The position numbers and the translations under genes were made by a program. Shown here piece by piece: positions 26,759-36,696 of a stretch of 64,000 nucleotides of DNA. Each line of letters opens with the position of its first letter. The stretch's first letter is position 1. The DNA is taken from assembly GCA_011523545.1 (NCBI GenBank), contig WTGN01000013.1, positions 16,877 through 80,876 on the forward strand, read 5' to 3'. Origin of the DNA: Chloroflexota bacterium (GTDB lineage Bacteria > Chloroflexota > Anaerolineae > Aggregatilineales > Phototrophicaceae). The notes under the pieces were generated by a model. The model did no database searches. It was not told the origin of the DNA and saw only the letters and a program-made list of their open reading frames with translations.

Positions 26759-28558
26759 TTAACCGGCGACGAATAGATCGCCCTCGCGGAATTGCATCTC
26801 ATAAAGCCGAGCGTACAAGCCGCGCCGCGCCATCAACTCTTCGTGCCGGCCAACTTCGGTGATCCGCCCCTGGTCCAGCACGACGATTCGATGGGCGACG
26901 CGCACCGTGCTCAAGCGATGAGCGATGATCAGCGTCGTTCGATCGCGCATCAGGCGGGCCAGCGCTTCCTGCACCAGCTGCTCGCTCTCGTTGTCCAAGC
27001 TCGATGTCGCTTCGTCCAGCAGCAGGATGGATGGATTCTTCAGCAGCGCCCGGGCGATCGCGATGCGTTGGCGCTGCCCGCCGCTCAGCTTGATGCCGCG
27101 CTCGCCGACGATCGTGTCGTAGCCATTGGGCGCGGCCATGATGAAGTCATGCGCGTTCGCGGAAATGGCGGCTTCAATCATCTGGCTCGGCGTCGCATCC
27201 AGTTTTCCATATTGAATGTTTTCCCGAATCGTCCCGCCAAAAAGCAGCGTCTCCTGCGGCACGATGCCGATATGCCCGCGCAGGCTGCTCTGCGTCAAAT
27301 CGCGGAGGTCATGTCCGTCGATGAATATCGCTCCGGCGCTGGGATCGTAAAAGCGCGGGATGAGGTTGAAGAGCGTGCTTTTGCCCGCCCCGCTTGGGCC
27401 AACCAGGGCGATGATCTCGCCCGCGCCGATTTCGAGATCGATATTGCGCAGCACTTCCAGATCGTCTTCATAAGCGAAACTAACGCCGCGCAGCGAAATC
27501 GCGCCCGTCACTGTTGCCAGTTCTTTCGCGTCCGGCCGGTCGCGGATATCGGGCTCGCTATCCAAAATCTCGAATACGCGCTTGGTCGCCCCCAGCGCCT
27601 CCTGGACCTGCGAATACAAGCTGACGACGCCGGCGAAGTTGGCGGCCACGGTCAAACCGTAAATCAGAAAGGCGATCAGCTCGCCCGCGCTGAGCCGCCC
27701 GTCAAGCACTTCACGCCCGCCGAACCACAAAATCAGCGCCAGGCCGGCGAAGGCGAAGAAGGCGATGATGGGACCGAAAACCGAGCGAACAGTCAGCAGC
27801 TTGACCGCGGCGCGAAAGGCGACCGCAATCGCCGAGTTGTAGCGATTGATCTCGTAGCTTTCGCGTACAAAGCTCTTGACCTCGCGGATATTCTGAAAAA
27901 CTTCCTCCGCGACGACGGTGGCGCCGGCGATTTCATCCTGCACGCGCGTGCTTGTACGGCGGATGGCGCCGCCCAGCACAAAGGCGACCGCGACGATGAT
28001 CGGCATCAGCACGATGATGAACAGCGTCAAGCGCCAATTGAGATAGAACATGATGGCCACCGAGCCGACCAGCGTCAGCGCTTGCCCCAGGAAGGCGCTG
28101 ATATTGCCCGTGAGCACGGTGCGCACCACGGTGACATCGGATGAAATCCGGCTGATCAATTCGCCCACGCGTCTATCGGCATAGAACTGAAGCGACAGCG
28201 TCTGGAAGTGCGCATATAACTCACAGCGCATATCAACGACGATCTTCTCGCCAACATAGCCGAGATTGTAATTTTGCACGAAGCTCGCCAGCGACCGAAA
28301 AACAAAGACAGCCAGGAGCGCCAGCGTAATCCCGTCCAGCAGGGCGATATCAGCATCGGTGAATACCGAGTCAATCACGCGTTGAATCACCGCCGGGAAT
28401 ACCAGGCTGAGGGCGGAAGCGAATCCCAGACCGATAGAGGCCAGAGCGATTCGCAGTTTATGCGCCGTCAGATAGGACAGCAGTCGACGCCACTGCATTC
28501 TCGTAGCGGGCACATCGCGCTTTTCACTGCCGCTTGACGAGCGGATCCGATAAATCAT
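26759..28558 (-). CDS. ABC exporter, half-transporter (MsbA-like, membrane plus ATPase domain)
   Basis: This 599-residue type IV exporter has six membrane helices in residues 20-310. The ATPase domain follows, with Walker A GPSGAGKS near residue 390, Q-loop VPQETLLFGG, signature LSGGQRQR, Walker B ILLLDEATSSLD and switch His AHRLS. It works as a homodimer or with another half-transporter, exporting lipids or drugs. The small basic N-terminal extension is ordinary. The 147 bp downstream contain only a dispersed repeat. The substrate cannot be told from sequence. Confidence 0.92.
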   Translation of the reverse strand: MIYRIRSSSGSEKRDVPATRMQWRRLLSYLTAHKLRIALASIGLGFASALSLVFPAVIQRVIDSVFTDADIALLDGITLALLAVFVFRSLASFVQNYNLGYVGEKIVVDMRCELYAHFQTLSLQFYADRRVGELISRISSDVTVVRTVLTGNISAFLGQALTLVGSVAIMFYLNWRLTLFIIVLMPIIVAVAFVLGGAIRRTSTRVQDEIAGATVVAEEVFQNIREVKSFVRESYEINRYNSAIAVAFRAAVKLLTVRSVFGPIIAFFAFAGLALILWFGGREVLDGRLSAGELIAFLIYGLTVAANFAGVVSLYSQVQEALGATKRVFEILDSEPDIRDRPDAKELATVTGAISLRGVSFAYEDDLEVLRNIDLEIGAGEIIALVGPSGAGKSTLFNLIPRFYDPSAGAIFIDGHDLRDLTQSSLRGHIGIVPQETLLFGGTIRENIQYGKLDATPSQMIEAAISANAHDFIMAAPNGYDTIVGERGIKLSGGQRQRIAIARALLKNPSILLLDEATSSLDNESEQLVQEALARLMRDRTTLIIAHRLSTVRVAHRIVVLDQGRITEVGRHEELMARRGLYARLYEMQFREGDLFVAG

Positions 28559-28651
28559 GTCGCTTGGCGTCGAGCATTCAGCGTTTGCGGCGCGGCAGGC
28601 ACAAACGCCGCGGGCAGGCGGGGCAACCTGCGCAGGCTGGGAACGGGCGCG

Positions 28652-31252
28652 CTAACCAGAAGGCGGGCCGACGTCATCGTCTTCGGGCGAACCCTCGGCT
28701 GTCCCCGGCCGGTCAGCCGCTTCCTGCTCCGTTTTATCGTCGACCGCGATGGTCAGCCGTTCATCATCGCCGCTTTCGCTGGGCAAGGGCGCGGCCGGCA
28801 CATCCAGCGGCGTCGCCTCCGCATCGAACGTCTTAATCGGCGTCGGATCCGGTACCAATTGCCAGGGGGCGTCGGCGGGCAGCTCCACGCGCTGGCCCGA
28901 GGGAAAGTCGATCACGGTCCCGTCCGCGTCGCGCTGGACGCTGACGCCGTGCTGCTCGACGGTAACCGGGCCGCCCCAGGTGAAAGCGCCGCCGACCCAG
29001 GCGCGGTCCGGCGCGACGATACAGACGCCCAACACATCGCTGAGTAGTTTCAGGGGGACGATCCCGCCGATGTGGTGATCTTCGCCGTAACCCTTCGCTT
29101 CGTCGGCATGATAAAACTGAGACAGCCTTCCTTCTCGCGAATGCACGCGCGTCAAGCCGGCCAGCGCGCGTTTCACCAGTTCAGTCGCTTCTTGGCGAAA
29201 GCCCGCCTGGACCATGCCTTCGCCGATCAAGGACAGCCAGTACATCCAGATGCCGCCGCCGCCGCGCGCGTTGGACGGGTCGAAGTTGCGGTCTGCAGCG
29301 CTGACCATCGTCAAGCCGTTGGGTCGAAAAAACTGTGCTTCGTCCAGCGCAAGCGCTACCAGAGCGGCGGCCCGTTCCCGTCCAAGCCGACCGCTGAACA
29401 AGGGCATCAGGGCGTTGACATCTAGCCGGCTGCTGTCGACTGTCCGGGCGTAGACCTTGTAGACCCGGCTCAACCCGGCGACGGTGATGCGCTGAACATG
29501 CGAGAGGGGCAGGGCGGTGGTATACAGGCCTTGTCGATTCTGCCAATCAAACTCGGCCGCCTCCGCTTCGATTATGCATGCTGAACCCTGCGCGTCGCGC
29601 CCTTCCAGCTTGAGCTTGATGCGCGGCACTTGGCTCACGCCGCCGACGATGCGAACGGCCACGCGCGCCGGCGCTGACAGCGCACGGTCCAGCTCGTGCG
29701 CCTGATCGCCCGCGCCCGCGCTCAAGAATTCGTCGGCTGCGCTAGTCAGATGCGAATCTCGATCGCGATAACAATAGCGCGCGCCGTCCCAAAACGATTC
29801 CAGGCTCGCTTCCATCATCTCGCGCTGTTTGCACAGTACGTCGACGCTTTCGTCTTCCCCCAATTCAGCCGCGATCTCACAAAGCGCGTCGGCTTCCGAA
29901 ATCAGATAGGCCAGCAGATCGGGCGTCTCCATCTGGCGGATGTCCGCGCCTTGCGCCCAGAATTGCCCGCGCCCGAAAGTGGGGAAAGCGACATAACCCG
30001 TCTGCCGCTCCGAGCGCCATTCCGGCACGCCGTCATCGTCAGCGTCCATATCGCTGCTCAGCCAGCGCCCGAAGAAGGCGACGAGCGCCGGGTAAACCTC
30101 GGTCAGGAAGTCTCGGTCGCCGCTGCATTGATACACCGTCAGGCTCAGCCGCGCCAAGAGCGGCATCATCAGCAGGCCCTGACGCTGGCCGCCCAGCCCG
30201 GGCTGCCGGTCGACAAAGCCGCTGTCGTCTTGCGTCGCCAGGTAGTTTCGAATGATGCCCCTGGCCAGCATGCCATCGACATTTGCCAGGGCGCTGCCGG
30301 CGAGGTACGCCAGCGTCGGGTCCTGGCCGGACCAGGCGCGGATGTGATCGCTCCCGTCTCCACGGCGGCTCCAGCCTCGGTTGCCGACGCGGTTGGCGAC
30401 AAAGGACGGATGCGGCAGCTGCTCGGTCGGCCGCATAAACGCTTTGACCAGGTGGGCGTAAGACAGGTCGATTAGGCGATCCCAGACTTCGTTTCCGCTG
30501 CTGATCCTGGGTATCGCGGCGGCGCCCTGGTCGATCGCTTCGAAGTGGCGCTCCCAAGGGCGGGACATCCAGTTCATCGCCAGGCTGAAGGAATCGCGCA
30601 TGTCTTCCAGGCCGGCGACGACAAATGGCAGGCGCTTTGGCTGCCCCGGCGGCAAATCCAGGACGCGCCCGATTTTCGGGCTGCTGATGTGGCCGCCATA
30701 AACCTCCGTGCTGGCGCCTTCCAGCGTGACAACCGGATTGATTTCGCCGAACTGCCCCAGGTGGAGCGCAAGCGTGCCGTCGCCCAGGGTCAATACATTG
30801 AGCCTGACGTTACGGCTGTTGATGACCGCATGGCCAAAGAGATCCAGCTGCAGTCTGATAGCGTCGGCGCCCCTGTTGCTCAGCGTGATTTCGCCGCCAG
30901 CGGCGCGCGACTCCATCGCCCAAAAGCGCGCCACCAGCGAGACATCGGCCATAGGCGCCGCCTCGACCTGCAGGAAATTGGGCGCGAAATAGGTGATTAC
31001 GGGCTTCTCGGCGAAGTTCCAGGCCTGATACACCAGGCCTCCATCGGCGTGAAACATGGGCACCAGGCTGACGAGACCGGCCCGCCCGCCGAATTGTGTT
31101 TGAAAGGCAATCGCGGCTTCGTCGCGCTGGCCCAGCCGTACCGTCCACGCTTGATCATCGCCGTAATCGGTGCGGCTGCTGCGCGCGTCCGCCCCCAGGT
31201 GGTACTCAAATGGGATGCTGGCGTCTATATGCTGGCGCCTGAGATTTCGCAT
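28652..31252 (-). CDS. Large putative glycosidase, (alpha/alpha)6-barrel type
   Basis: The ATG at 31252 is chosen because earlier starts overlap the lipoprotein gene; this gives 866 residues. The N-terminal third is beta-rich (carbohydrate-binding-like). From about residue 275 there is a helical toroid with repeated W-, R- and G-rich turns (NRGWSRRGDGSDHIRAWSGQD, GFVDRQPG, DDDGVPEWRSE, GGGIWMYWLSLIGEG). These resemble GH63/GH15-like (alpha/alpha)6 enzymes such as trehalase or mannosylglycerate hydrolase. The Asp and Glu residues in DDDGVPEW could be catalytic. The last 60 residues are an acidic, Pro-rich tail. No signal peptide is visible. It follows a lipoprotein gene by 10 bp. No GH family can be named with certainty. 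Confidence 0.6.
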   Translation of the reverse strand: MRNLRRQHIDASIPFEYHLGADARSSRTDYGDDQAWTVRLGQRDEAAIAFQTQFGGRAGLVSLVPMFHADGGLVYQAWNFAEKPVITYFAPNFLQVEAAPMADVSLVARFWAMESRAAGGEITLSNRGADAIRLQLDLFGHAVINSRNVRLNVLTLGDGTLALHLGQFGEINPVVTLEGASTEVYGGHISSPKIGRVLDLPPGQPKRLPFVVAGLEDMRDSFSLAMNWMSRPWERHFEAIDQGAAAIPRISSGNEVWDRLIDLSYAHLVKAFMRPTEQLPHPSFVANRVGNRGWSRRGDGSDHIRAWSGQDPTLAYLAGSALANVDGMLARGIIRNYLATQDDSGFVDRQPGLGGQRQGLLMMPLLARLSLTVYQCSGDRDFLTEVYPALVAFFGRWLSSDMDADDDGVPEWRSERQTGYVAFPTFGRGQFWAQGADIRQMETPDLLAYLISEADALCEIAAELGEDESVDVLCKQREMMEASLESFWDGARYCYRDRDSHLTSAADEFLSAGAGDQAHELDRALSAPARVAVRIVGGVSQVPRIKLKLEGRDAQGSACIIEAEAAEFDWQNRQGLYTTALPLSHVQRITVAGLSRVYKVYARTVDSSRLDVNALMPLFSGRLGRERAAALVALALDEAQFFRPNGLTMVSAADRNFDPSNARGGGGIWMYWLSLIGEGMVQAGFRQEATELVKRALAGLTRVHSREGRLSQFYHADEAKGYGEDHHIGGIVPLKLLSDVLGVCIVAPDRAWVGGAFTWGGPVTVEQHGVSVQRDADGTVIDFPSGQRVELPADAPWQLVPDPTPIKTFDAEATPLDVPAAPLPSESGDDERLTIAVDDKTEQEAADRPGTAEGSPEDDDVGPPSG

Positions 31253-31262
31253 GCCGCGGCTT

Positions 31263-31931
31263 TCAATTGTTGATCGACCAGGTAAACGCCTCTTCATTGA
31301 ACCTGAACTGATCGCCATTGAGGCTCGTCACCAGGTGGTAGCCCGGCTCCGGCACATAGCTGTTGAAGTCGTTGACGAAGCCGCCGTGATGGTATTCGTA
31401 AGTTGTTGTGTGGCCCAGCTCGGTATCCAGCGCCCAGCCGATCGCCTGGCGGATTTCCGGATTCTCGCGCCAAAGCTTGCCAAAGCCGCGGACCGGCTGA
31501 AAGCGGCCCTCGGGCGGCAGAATCTGCGGGTCGGATTCGGCGTCGCCATCAGCGAAGGAATCGTCGTAAACACTCCAGACATTTTGCCCGTCGTCAGCCA
31601 CGGACAGGACCCAGATCTGACTGTTTGGCTGTAGCCAGAACATCCAGCCGCTTTCAAATCGCTGCTCGGCTACATATATCGAGCCGACAATCGGCGACGG
31701 AAACGGATCCGGCGTGGGCGTTATCGTCGGTGTTGCGGTGGGCGCCGCGTCGGTCACCACCTGGACCGCGGTAGCCGTGACCGCGAGGCTATACGCGGTG
31801 GCGACCGCCTGCGCCAGGGCTTCCGCGTCGGCGGTGGCGGTCTGGTCCTCTGGCGGAGGCCCCGCGCTTTGACAGGCGGTCAAGAGCGCCAGGCATGTGA
31901 ACAGGCTGAATACTCGTCGCAGCAGGTGCAT
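31263..31931 (-). CDS. Secreted lipoprotein of unknown function
   Basis: This 222-residue protein has a lipoprotein signal peptide with lipobox LTAC (Cys20). An Ala- and Thr-rich linker ending in TPTPDPFPSP follows, then a C-terminal domain (about residues 90-222) with conserved-looking aromatic positions (GWMFWL, HHGGF, EPGYHLV). A start further upstream is open but gives no signal peptide. The gene is co-transcribed with the large putative glycosidase. The Thr/Pro linker is typical of Chloroflexota cell-surface proteins. No function is assigned. Confidence 0.75.
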   Translation of the reverse strand: MHLLRRVFSLFTCLALLTACQSAGPPPEDQTATADAEALAQAVATAYSLAVTATAVQVVTDAAPTATPTITPTPDPFPSPIVGSIYVAEQRFESGWMFWLQPNSQIWVLSVADDGQNVWSVYDDSFADGDAESDPQILPPEGRFQPVRGFGKLWRENPEIRQAIGWALDTELGHTTTYEYHHGGFVNDFNSYVPEPGYHLVTSLNGDQFRFNEEAFTWSINN

Positions 31932-32128
31932 TACGGGCGCTCCACCTTGGCTATGCTTACAGGTGCATACATGCATACAATGCTCAAATCATTTTAGCAG
32001 AGCGAAATCGAAGCGCAAGCTTGGCAGGCCGCAACGGGGTCCGGATGCTCGCGGGCGCGGCTTGAGCCTTTTCAGCGCTCCCGCCTTTGCTTAGCATATA
32101 CGTATTGAAGGGCGAAAAGGCGCGCCGC

Positions 32129-32458
32129 ATGGAATACAGACCGACGAATATCACGGTGAACCGGCTGAAGGGCGATTTGGAAATCATCTGGGATGACGGC
32201 CTCGTGAGCCGTTACCCCCTGGCGCATCTGCGCGAAGCCTGCCCCTGCGTCGAATGCCGCGGCGGCCACGCCAAGATGGGCATGGAGCACGCGCCCGAAG
32301 ACATCCTCAACTTAACGCCGCGCCGCTCATACAAGATCACAGGCATGAGCGCGGTCGGCAATTACGCCGTGCAGCCAAGCTGGGACGACGGCCACAATAC
32401 CGGCATCTACACCTGGGAATACCTCCGCCTGATCTCGCCGCAGCAAACTGAGGATTAG
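32129..32458 (+). CDS. DUF971 (gamma-butyrobetaine hydroxylase N-terminal-like) protein
   Basis: This 109-residue protein consists of one DUF971/GBBH-like N-terminal domain: TNITVNRLKGDLEIIWDDG, YPLAHLREACPCVECRGG with its CxCxxC metal-type cysteines, and GNYAVQPSWDDGHNTGIYTWEYLR. In other bacteria the domain occurs alone near Fe-S assembly (ApbC/Mrp) genes; here none is adjacent. The start ATG 32129 is the one that leaves only the conserved domain. It is 109 bp before the hydratase gene and may share a promoter with it. Confidence 0.85.
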   Translation: MEYRPTNITVNRLKGDLEIIWDDGLVSRYPLAHLREACPCVECRGGHAKMGMEHAPEDILNLTPRRSYKITGMSAVGNYAVQPSWDDGHNTGIYTWEYLRLISPQQTED

Positions 32459-32566
32459 CAGTTTCGCACCGGCGCGGCGCCTGGAATGGCAAGCGGCGGC
32501 CAGCATAGCCAGCGGCGACCGATTTGGCTATACTTGCTCGCGTCTAATGCTTGGCAGGAGGGCTGT

Positions 32567-33451
32567 ATGCAGCCGCCCGATCTTGATGTCGTAAAGCGCG
32601 CCATCGGCGCTGAAATTGCGCGAACCGTCTACCGCTACACCGAGAGGGATGTGGCCCTTTACGCCCTCGGCATCGGCGCGCCGGCCGACCCGCTCGATCA
32701 AAATGAATTGAAATTTGTCTACGAGTTGAGCAGCATAGGCTTTCAGGTCTTTCCCACCTTTCCCGTTGTCTTCGCTTATGAATTCAACCGTTGCGTGCCG
32801 GCTGGCGAAATCGCCGGCATTAAGTTCAACCCGATGATGACCGTCAGCGGCGAGCAGCATCTGCGCCTGCTCAAGCCCTTGAAAACCGCGGGAACGGTGA
32901 CCTCGACTGTCACGGTGTCCGACATCTTCGACAAGGGCAGCGGGCTGCTGATGATGACTGATGTGGACAGTTTTGACGAAAACGGCGAGCAGCTGGCGAC
33001 GGCGCGCGCGTCGCTTTTCATGCGCGGCCTGGGCGGCTTCGGCGGCGAGCGCGGACCGTCCAGCCGTTGGCAGGCGCCCGCCGGCCCGCCCGATATCGTC
33101 CATGAAGAAGAAACGCGTCCCAACCAGGCGCTGCTCTATCGTTTGGCCGGCGATGACAATCCGCTGCACGCCGATCCGCTCTTGGTGGCGAAGGGCGGCT
33201 ACGACAGACCGATTCTGCATGGCTTGTGCACGATGGGCTTCGCCGCCCGCGCCATCCTCAAGCGCTGCGCCGACAATGATCCAAGTCGCTTTGATTCCAT
33301 CGGCGTCCGCTTCTCGCAACCCGTTTTCCCCGGCGATACGCTGGTGACCGAAATCTGGCGCCGCGGCCACGACGACATTGCCTTTCAGACCAAAGTGAAA
33401 GAGCGGAACGTCGTCGTGTTGAGCCACGGTCTGATCCGACTGCGGGACTGA
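32567..33451 (+). CDS. MaoC-like (R)-specific enoyl-CoA hydratase
   Basis: This 294-residue double hot-dog protein is like the hydratase-2 part of peroxisomal multifunctional enzyme. The N-terminal half has RYTERDVALYALGIG. The C-terminal half carries the catalytic YRLAGDDNPLHADP motif (Asp and His) and the GLCTMGFAARA helix. It hydrates trans-2-enoyl-CoA to (R)-3-hydroxyacyl-CoA in fatty acid or polyhydroxyalkanoate metabolism. AGGAGG precedes ATG 32567. The stop is 3 bp from the GalT start, so the genes are co-transcribed, though the functional link is unclear. Confidence 0.88.
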   Translation: MQPPDLDVVKRAIGAEIARTVYRYTERDVALYALGIGAPADPLDQNELKFVYELSSIGFQVFPTFPVVFAYEFNRCVPAGEIAGIKFNPMMTVSGEQHLRLLKPLKTAGTVTSTVTVSDIFDKGSGLLMMTDVDSFDENGEQLATARASLFMRGLGGFGGERGPSSRWQAPAGPPDIVHEEETRPNQALLYRLAGDDNPLHADPLLVAKGGYDRPILHGLCTMGFAARAILKRCADNDPSRFDSIGVRFSQPVFPGDTLVTEIWRRGHDDIAFQTKVKERNVVVLSHGLIRLRD

Positions 33452-33454
33452 GGC

Positions 33455-34492
33455 GTGTCCTTCAATATCAAGGAGCATCCCCATCGCCGTTACAACCCGC
33501 TCCTCGACGAGTGGGTTTTGGTATCACCCCAGCGGACGCAGCGCCCCTGGCAGGGGCGGGCTGAACAGAAGCCGCCCGACCGCCGTCCGCGTTATGATCC
33601 CGATTGTTATCTTTGCCCCGGCAACCTGCGCGCCAATGGCGAGCGCAATCCGAACTATGACAGCACCTTCGTCTTCGTCAACGATTTCGCGGCCGTCTTG
33701 CCGCATGTTCCGGCCGCGCCAATGGCGGCGGATCCGCTTTTCCGCCTGGAATCACTACGTGGCGAGGCGCGCGTCATCTGTTTTTCGCCGCGGCACGATT
33801 TAACGCTGGCGGAGATGTCCATCCCCGAGATAAGAATTGTGATTGATCTCTGGGCTCAGCAGAGCGCCGAGCTGGGCGAGCGCTTCGCCTGGGTGCAGGT
33901 ATTCGAAAACCGCGGCGAAATCATGGGCTCGTCGAATCCGCACCCGCATGGGCAGATCTGGGCGACAGAGACTTTGGGCACAGTCGCCGCGCGTGAAGAC
34001 CGGCAGCAGAGTGATTACCTCGAGCGCGTCGGCGGAAGCCTGCTGCTTGATTACGCGGAACGGGAAATGCAGATTGGCGACCGCTGCGTCCTGGAGAATG
34101 AAAGCTGGCTGGTCGTCGTGCCTTATTGGGCTGTCTGGCCCTTTGAGACGCTATTGCTGCCCAAGATGGCGCTGCGGCGGCTGACCGATCTGGACGAGCG
34201 GGCACGGCAAGATCTGGCCGCGATTCTCAAGCGCTTGCTCGTCAAATATGACAATCTCTTTGAAGTGTCTTTCCCGTATTCAATGGGTTGGCATGGCGCG
34301 CCCTTCAACGGCGAGGACAATGCGCACTGGCAGTTGCACGCTCATTTCTTCCCGCCGCTGCTGCGTTCGGCCACGGTGAAGAAGTTCATGGTCGGCTACG
34401 AGATGCTGGCCGAAGCCCAGCGCGACATCACGCCAGAAGCGGCCTCCCAGCGCCTGCGCGATGCTTCCGAGCGGCATTTCCAGCAACCTTGA
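33455..34492 (+). CDS. galT: Galactose-1-phosphate uridylyltransferase
   Basis: This 345-residue enzyme shows [18 protein letters not shown] at the N-terminus, a zinc-type [27 protein letters not shown] with the catalytic HPH, and [16 protein letters not shown]. It exchanges UMP between UDP-glucose and galactose-1-phosphate (Leloir pathway). The usual partner galK is not in the window. A galactose-releasing glycan locus lies 10 kb to the left, which may be coincidence. GTG at 33455 appears to be the start; it directly follows the hydratase stop. Confidence 0.95.
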   Translation: MSFNIKEHPHRRYNPLLDEWVLVSPQRTQRPWQGRAEQKPPDRRPRYDPDCYLCPGNLRANGERNPNYDSTFVFVNDFAAVLPHVPAAPMAADPLFRLESLRGEARVICFSPRHDLTLAEMSIPEIRIVIDLWAQQSAELGERFAWVQVFENRGEIMGSSNPHPHGQIWATETLGTVAAREDRQQSDYLERVGGSLLLDYAEREMQIGDRCVLENESWLVVVPYWAVWPFETLLLPKMALRRLTDLDERARQDLAAILKRLLVKYDNLFEVSFPYSMGWHGAPFNGEDNAHWQLHAHFFPPLLRSATVKKFMVGYEMLAEAQRDITPEAASQRLRDASERHFQQP

Positions 34493-34501
34493 GCAGCGCC
34501 G

Positions 34502-36277
34502 TCAATCGTCCCAGGTCCATTGAAGCAGATCGCCGACCAGCGGATCGCCGAAGTAATTGCAGCTGTTGGCATCGGGGATGATCCACTCGCGGCCCGCCGG
34601 CTGCGGACGATCGGGATTGTAGTGCTTGTAAATTCGGCGCGATGCTTCGGCAAACAGCGGCAAAGACTCTTGAAAATTCAGCCACGCCGGCTGAAAGAGC
34701 ATCATCGCAATCACATAGTCGCCGCCCGGCGTGAAGAATAGGGCGGCATTGCCATGCGTATCCGGAATCCAGCCATGCTTGTGGGCGACGCGCGTGTCCG
34801 CCGGCACGCCGGATTTCAAAAGCGCGTCGACAGTATTATTGCTCATCACATGCAGCATCTGCCGGCATTCGCGCGCTTCAATCCCGCCGCCAAAGCGATC
34901 GATCAACGGGCCGCCGCCTTGGTAGGCGCATTGGTACAAATTGGCGAGCAGCGAGCCGATTTCAACGACAGTCGTCTGATTTGAGGGGTCGGGATCAGCC
35001 TTGATCTGGTCGGCTGCTGTTTGCGGAAGGCGAACGGGAAAGGGCGGCGGTTCCGGTGTGCCGAGCGTGGTGAAAGGGGCGGTCAAAAATGAACGCGATA
35101 GCTCCAGCTCCAGGAAAAAATCCGTGACCGCTTCCGCGCCGTAATAGGCATTGCCGCCCCCAATTATGGCGAGTAAGCGATTGGTGGCGGCGTTTTCGCT
35201 GCAGATCATCGTGTTGAGGATGTCGGTGGCCGTCTCGATGGCCGGCGGACTGTCAAGCGTTTCGAAGAGCTTGGCCAGGATGGCGATCTTGTTGAGGCTG
35301 GTGCCGCTGAAGGCGTAATCGTCGCCGAAGGTGAAGGCTTCCCCGCTGGATAAATCCAGAAAGAACAGCGCGCCGAAGCGACTTGTCTGCGGGTCAAAGC
35401 CGTTTTGCAGCAGCAGATCCCACAAGTCCTCCGCCAGGAGATTTAAGCCGGCGCCCAACGGCAGGGGTTGCCCCGCGTTGATGGCGCTGGCGCGGACGGC
35501 AGCCGGCGTCGGCGTCAGCGCCGGCAGGCTGAAACGCGTCTGCGAAATCGCGACTGTATTGAAAAGTCCGCCGTCGATATCAAGCAAGTCGCGCGCCACC
35601 CAGGCTTGCCCGCCCGCCGCTTCCGCATAGGCGATCCGCACCCAGGGGAACTGCGTGTGATAACCAGTGACCTCGAAGCGATCGCCGGCATAAGCCACGC
35701 CGGCGCGCGGATACTCAATGCCGGGCCCATAGCGGATGTTCACCTCGCCGGAGATGACGCCGCTGACGCCAAAGGCGCCAATTGTGGGCGTTGCGGTGGG
35801 CGAAACGATAGTCGCGGTCGACGCAGCACTGGTCGCCGTGATCAAGGGCAGGGCAGGCGCGGCCGCGTCAATTCGCAGGTCGGTGACGGGCACGCGGCTG
35901 ATGTCTCCGCTGACCGCGACCAGGGTCTCAAACACCCAGCCCATCGGCCGGTCGGATTCGCTTTCAGCCAACAAGAGCCAGGGATAGAGCTGGCTGCGCC
36001 CCAGAACCGGATACTGGACGCCGGCTCTGATCTCGCCGACGAGGCGCGCCTCAATGCTGTCAGCGGCGCGCAAATTCGCCTGGCCAACCGCCTGCGCGTA
36101 AACGCCAGTGTTTTGAAGCTGCGCCTGCGCCCCCCAGCTTGCAAAGCATAGAATCAAGACCGCGGCGGTCAGCCCATGAATGGCTGCAGGCGCAAGACGG
36201 CGTCGGCCCAAGGCGGCAATGGGCGGGGTGAAACGCTTCAGACTGCCCCTCCTCGCCGCTGGCGCGCATGCGATCAC
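34502..36277 (-). CDS. Secreted serine beta-lactamase-fold protein with SH3b domains
   Basis: This 591-residue protein has an N-terminal signal or anchor segment (hydrophobic from about residue 33). Two SH3b-like modules follow (residues 55-125; 165-235, with VNIRYGPGIEYP), separated by a Thr-rich TATPT linker. A class A beta-lactamase-type domain runs from about 285 to the end. The active-site triads are visible: SLNK (SxxK), SEN (SDN-like) and KHG in place of KTG. The extracytoplasmic domain layout suggests a cell-wall or peptidase-like hydrolase rather than antibiotic resistance. It converges with galT 9 bp away. Confidence 0.82.
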   Translation of the reverse strand: MIACAPAARRGSLKRFTPPIAALGRRRLAPAAIHGLTAAVLILCFASWGAQAQLQNTGVYAQAVGQANLRAADSIEARLVGEIRAGVQYPVLGRSQLYPWLLLAESESDRPMGWVFETLVAVSGDISRVPVTDLRIDAAAPALPLITATSAASTATIVSPTATPTIGAFGVSGVISGEVNIRYGPGIEYPRAGVAYAGDRFEVTGYHTQFPWVRIAYAEAAGGQAWVARDLLDIDGGLFNTVAISQTRFSLPALTPTPAAVRASAINAGQPLPLGAGLNLLAEDLWDLLLQNGFDPQTSRFGALFFLDLSSGEAFTFGDDYAFSGTSLNKIAILAKLFETLDSPPAIETATDILNTMICSENAATNRLLAIIGGGNAYYGAEAVTDFFLELELSRSFLTAPFTTLGTPEPPPFPVRLPQTAADQIKADPDPSNQTTVVEIGSLLANLYQCAYQGGGPLIDRFGGGIEARECRQMLHVMSNNTVDALLKSGVPADTRVAHKHGWIPDTHGNAALFFTPGGDYVIAMMLFQPAWLNFQESLPLFAEASRRIYKHYNPDRPQPAGREWIIPDANSCNYFGDPLVGDLLQWTWDD

Positions 36278-36398
36278 ATAGTCAGAACGCGGCGCATTAT
36301 ATCACGCCTGCCGCGCATGCTGTATACGAACTGATGGATGCCTCCCCAGCCGCGTATTGACAAATTGCAGCGGGCGTATATACTCAATTCAGCCTAAT

Positions 36399-36485
<87 letters not shown>

Positions 36486-36489
36486 CCTC

Positions 36490-36516
36490 AACCCGGTCTG
36501 TTGGCCGGGTTTTTTC
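36490..36516 (+). terminator. Rho-independent terminator after tRNA-Leu
   Basis: AACCCGG and CCGGGTT form a 7-bp stem with an 8-nt loop, followed by a run of T. It lies 5 bp past the CCA end of the tRNA. Confidence 0.85.
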
Positions 36517-36696
36517 TTTCTGAGTTTTGGCTGACTTTCGAATTGAAATCCTAAAGGCGCATCTGGAAGAGCAACGAACGCGGGCGAAAACGATAATCCT
36601 GCCTTGCATCAGCCGCGTTTGTCCTGGCCTGCGCTGGCGCAATCCATCCCCTGTATTATCATTATCTTGAGGTCAAGCGGAGAGTCATGCAGGGTG

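Noticed and set aside
34502..36277. Antibiotic-resistance beta-lactamase
   Set aside because: SH3b modules, the KHG variant and general genomic context point to a wall-associated role.
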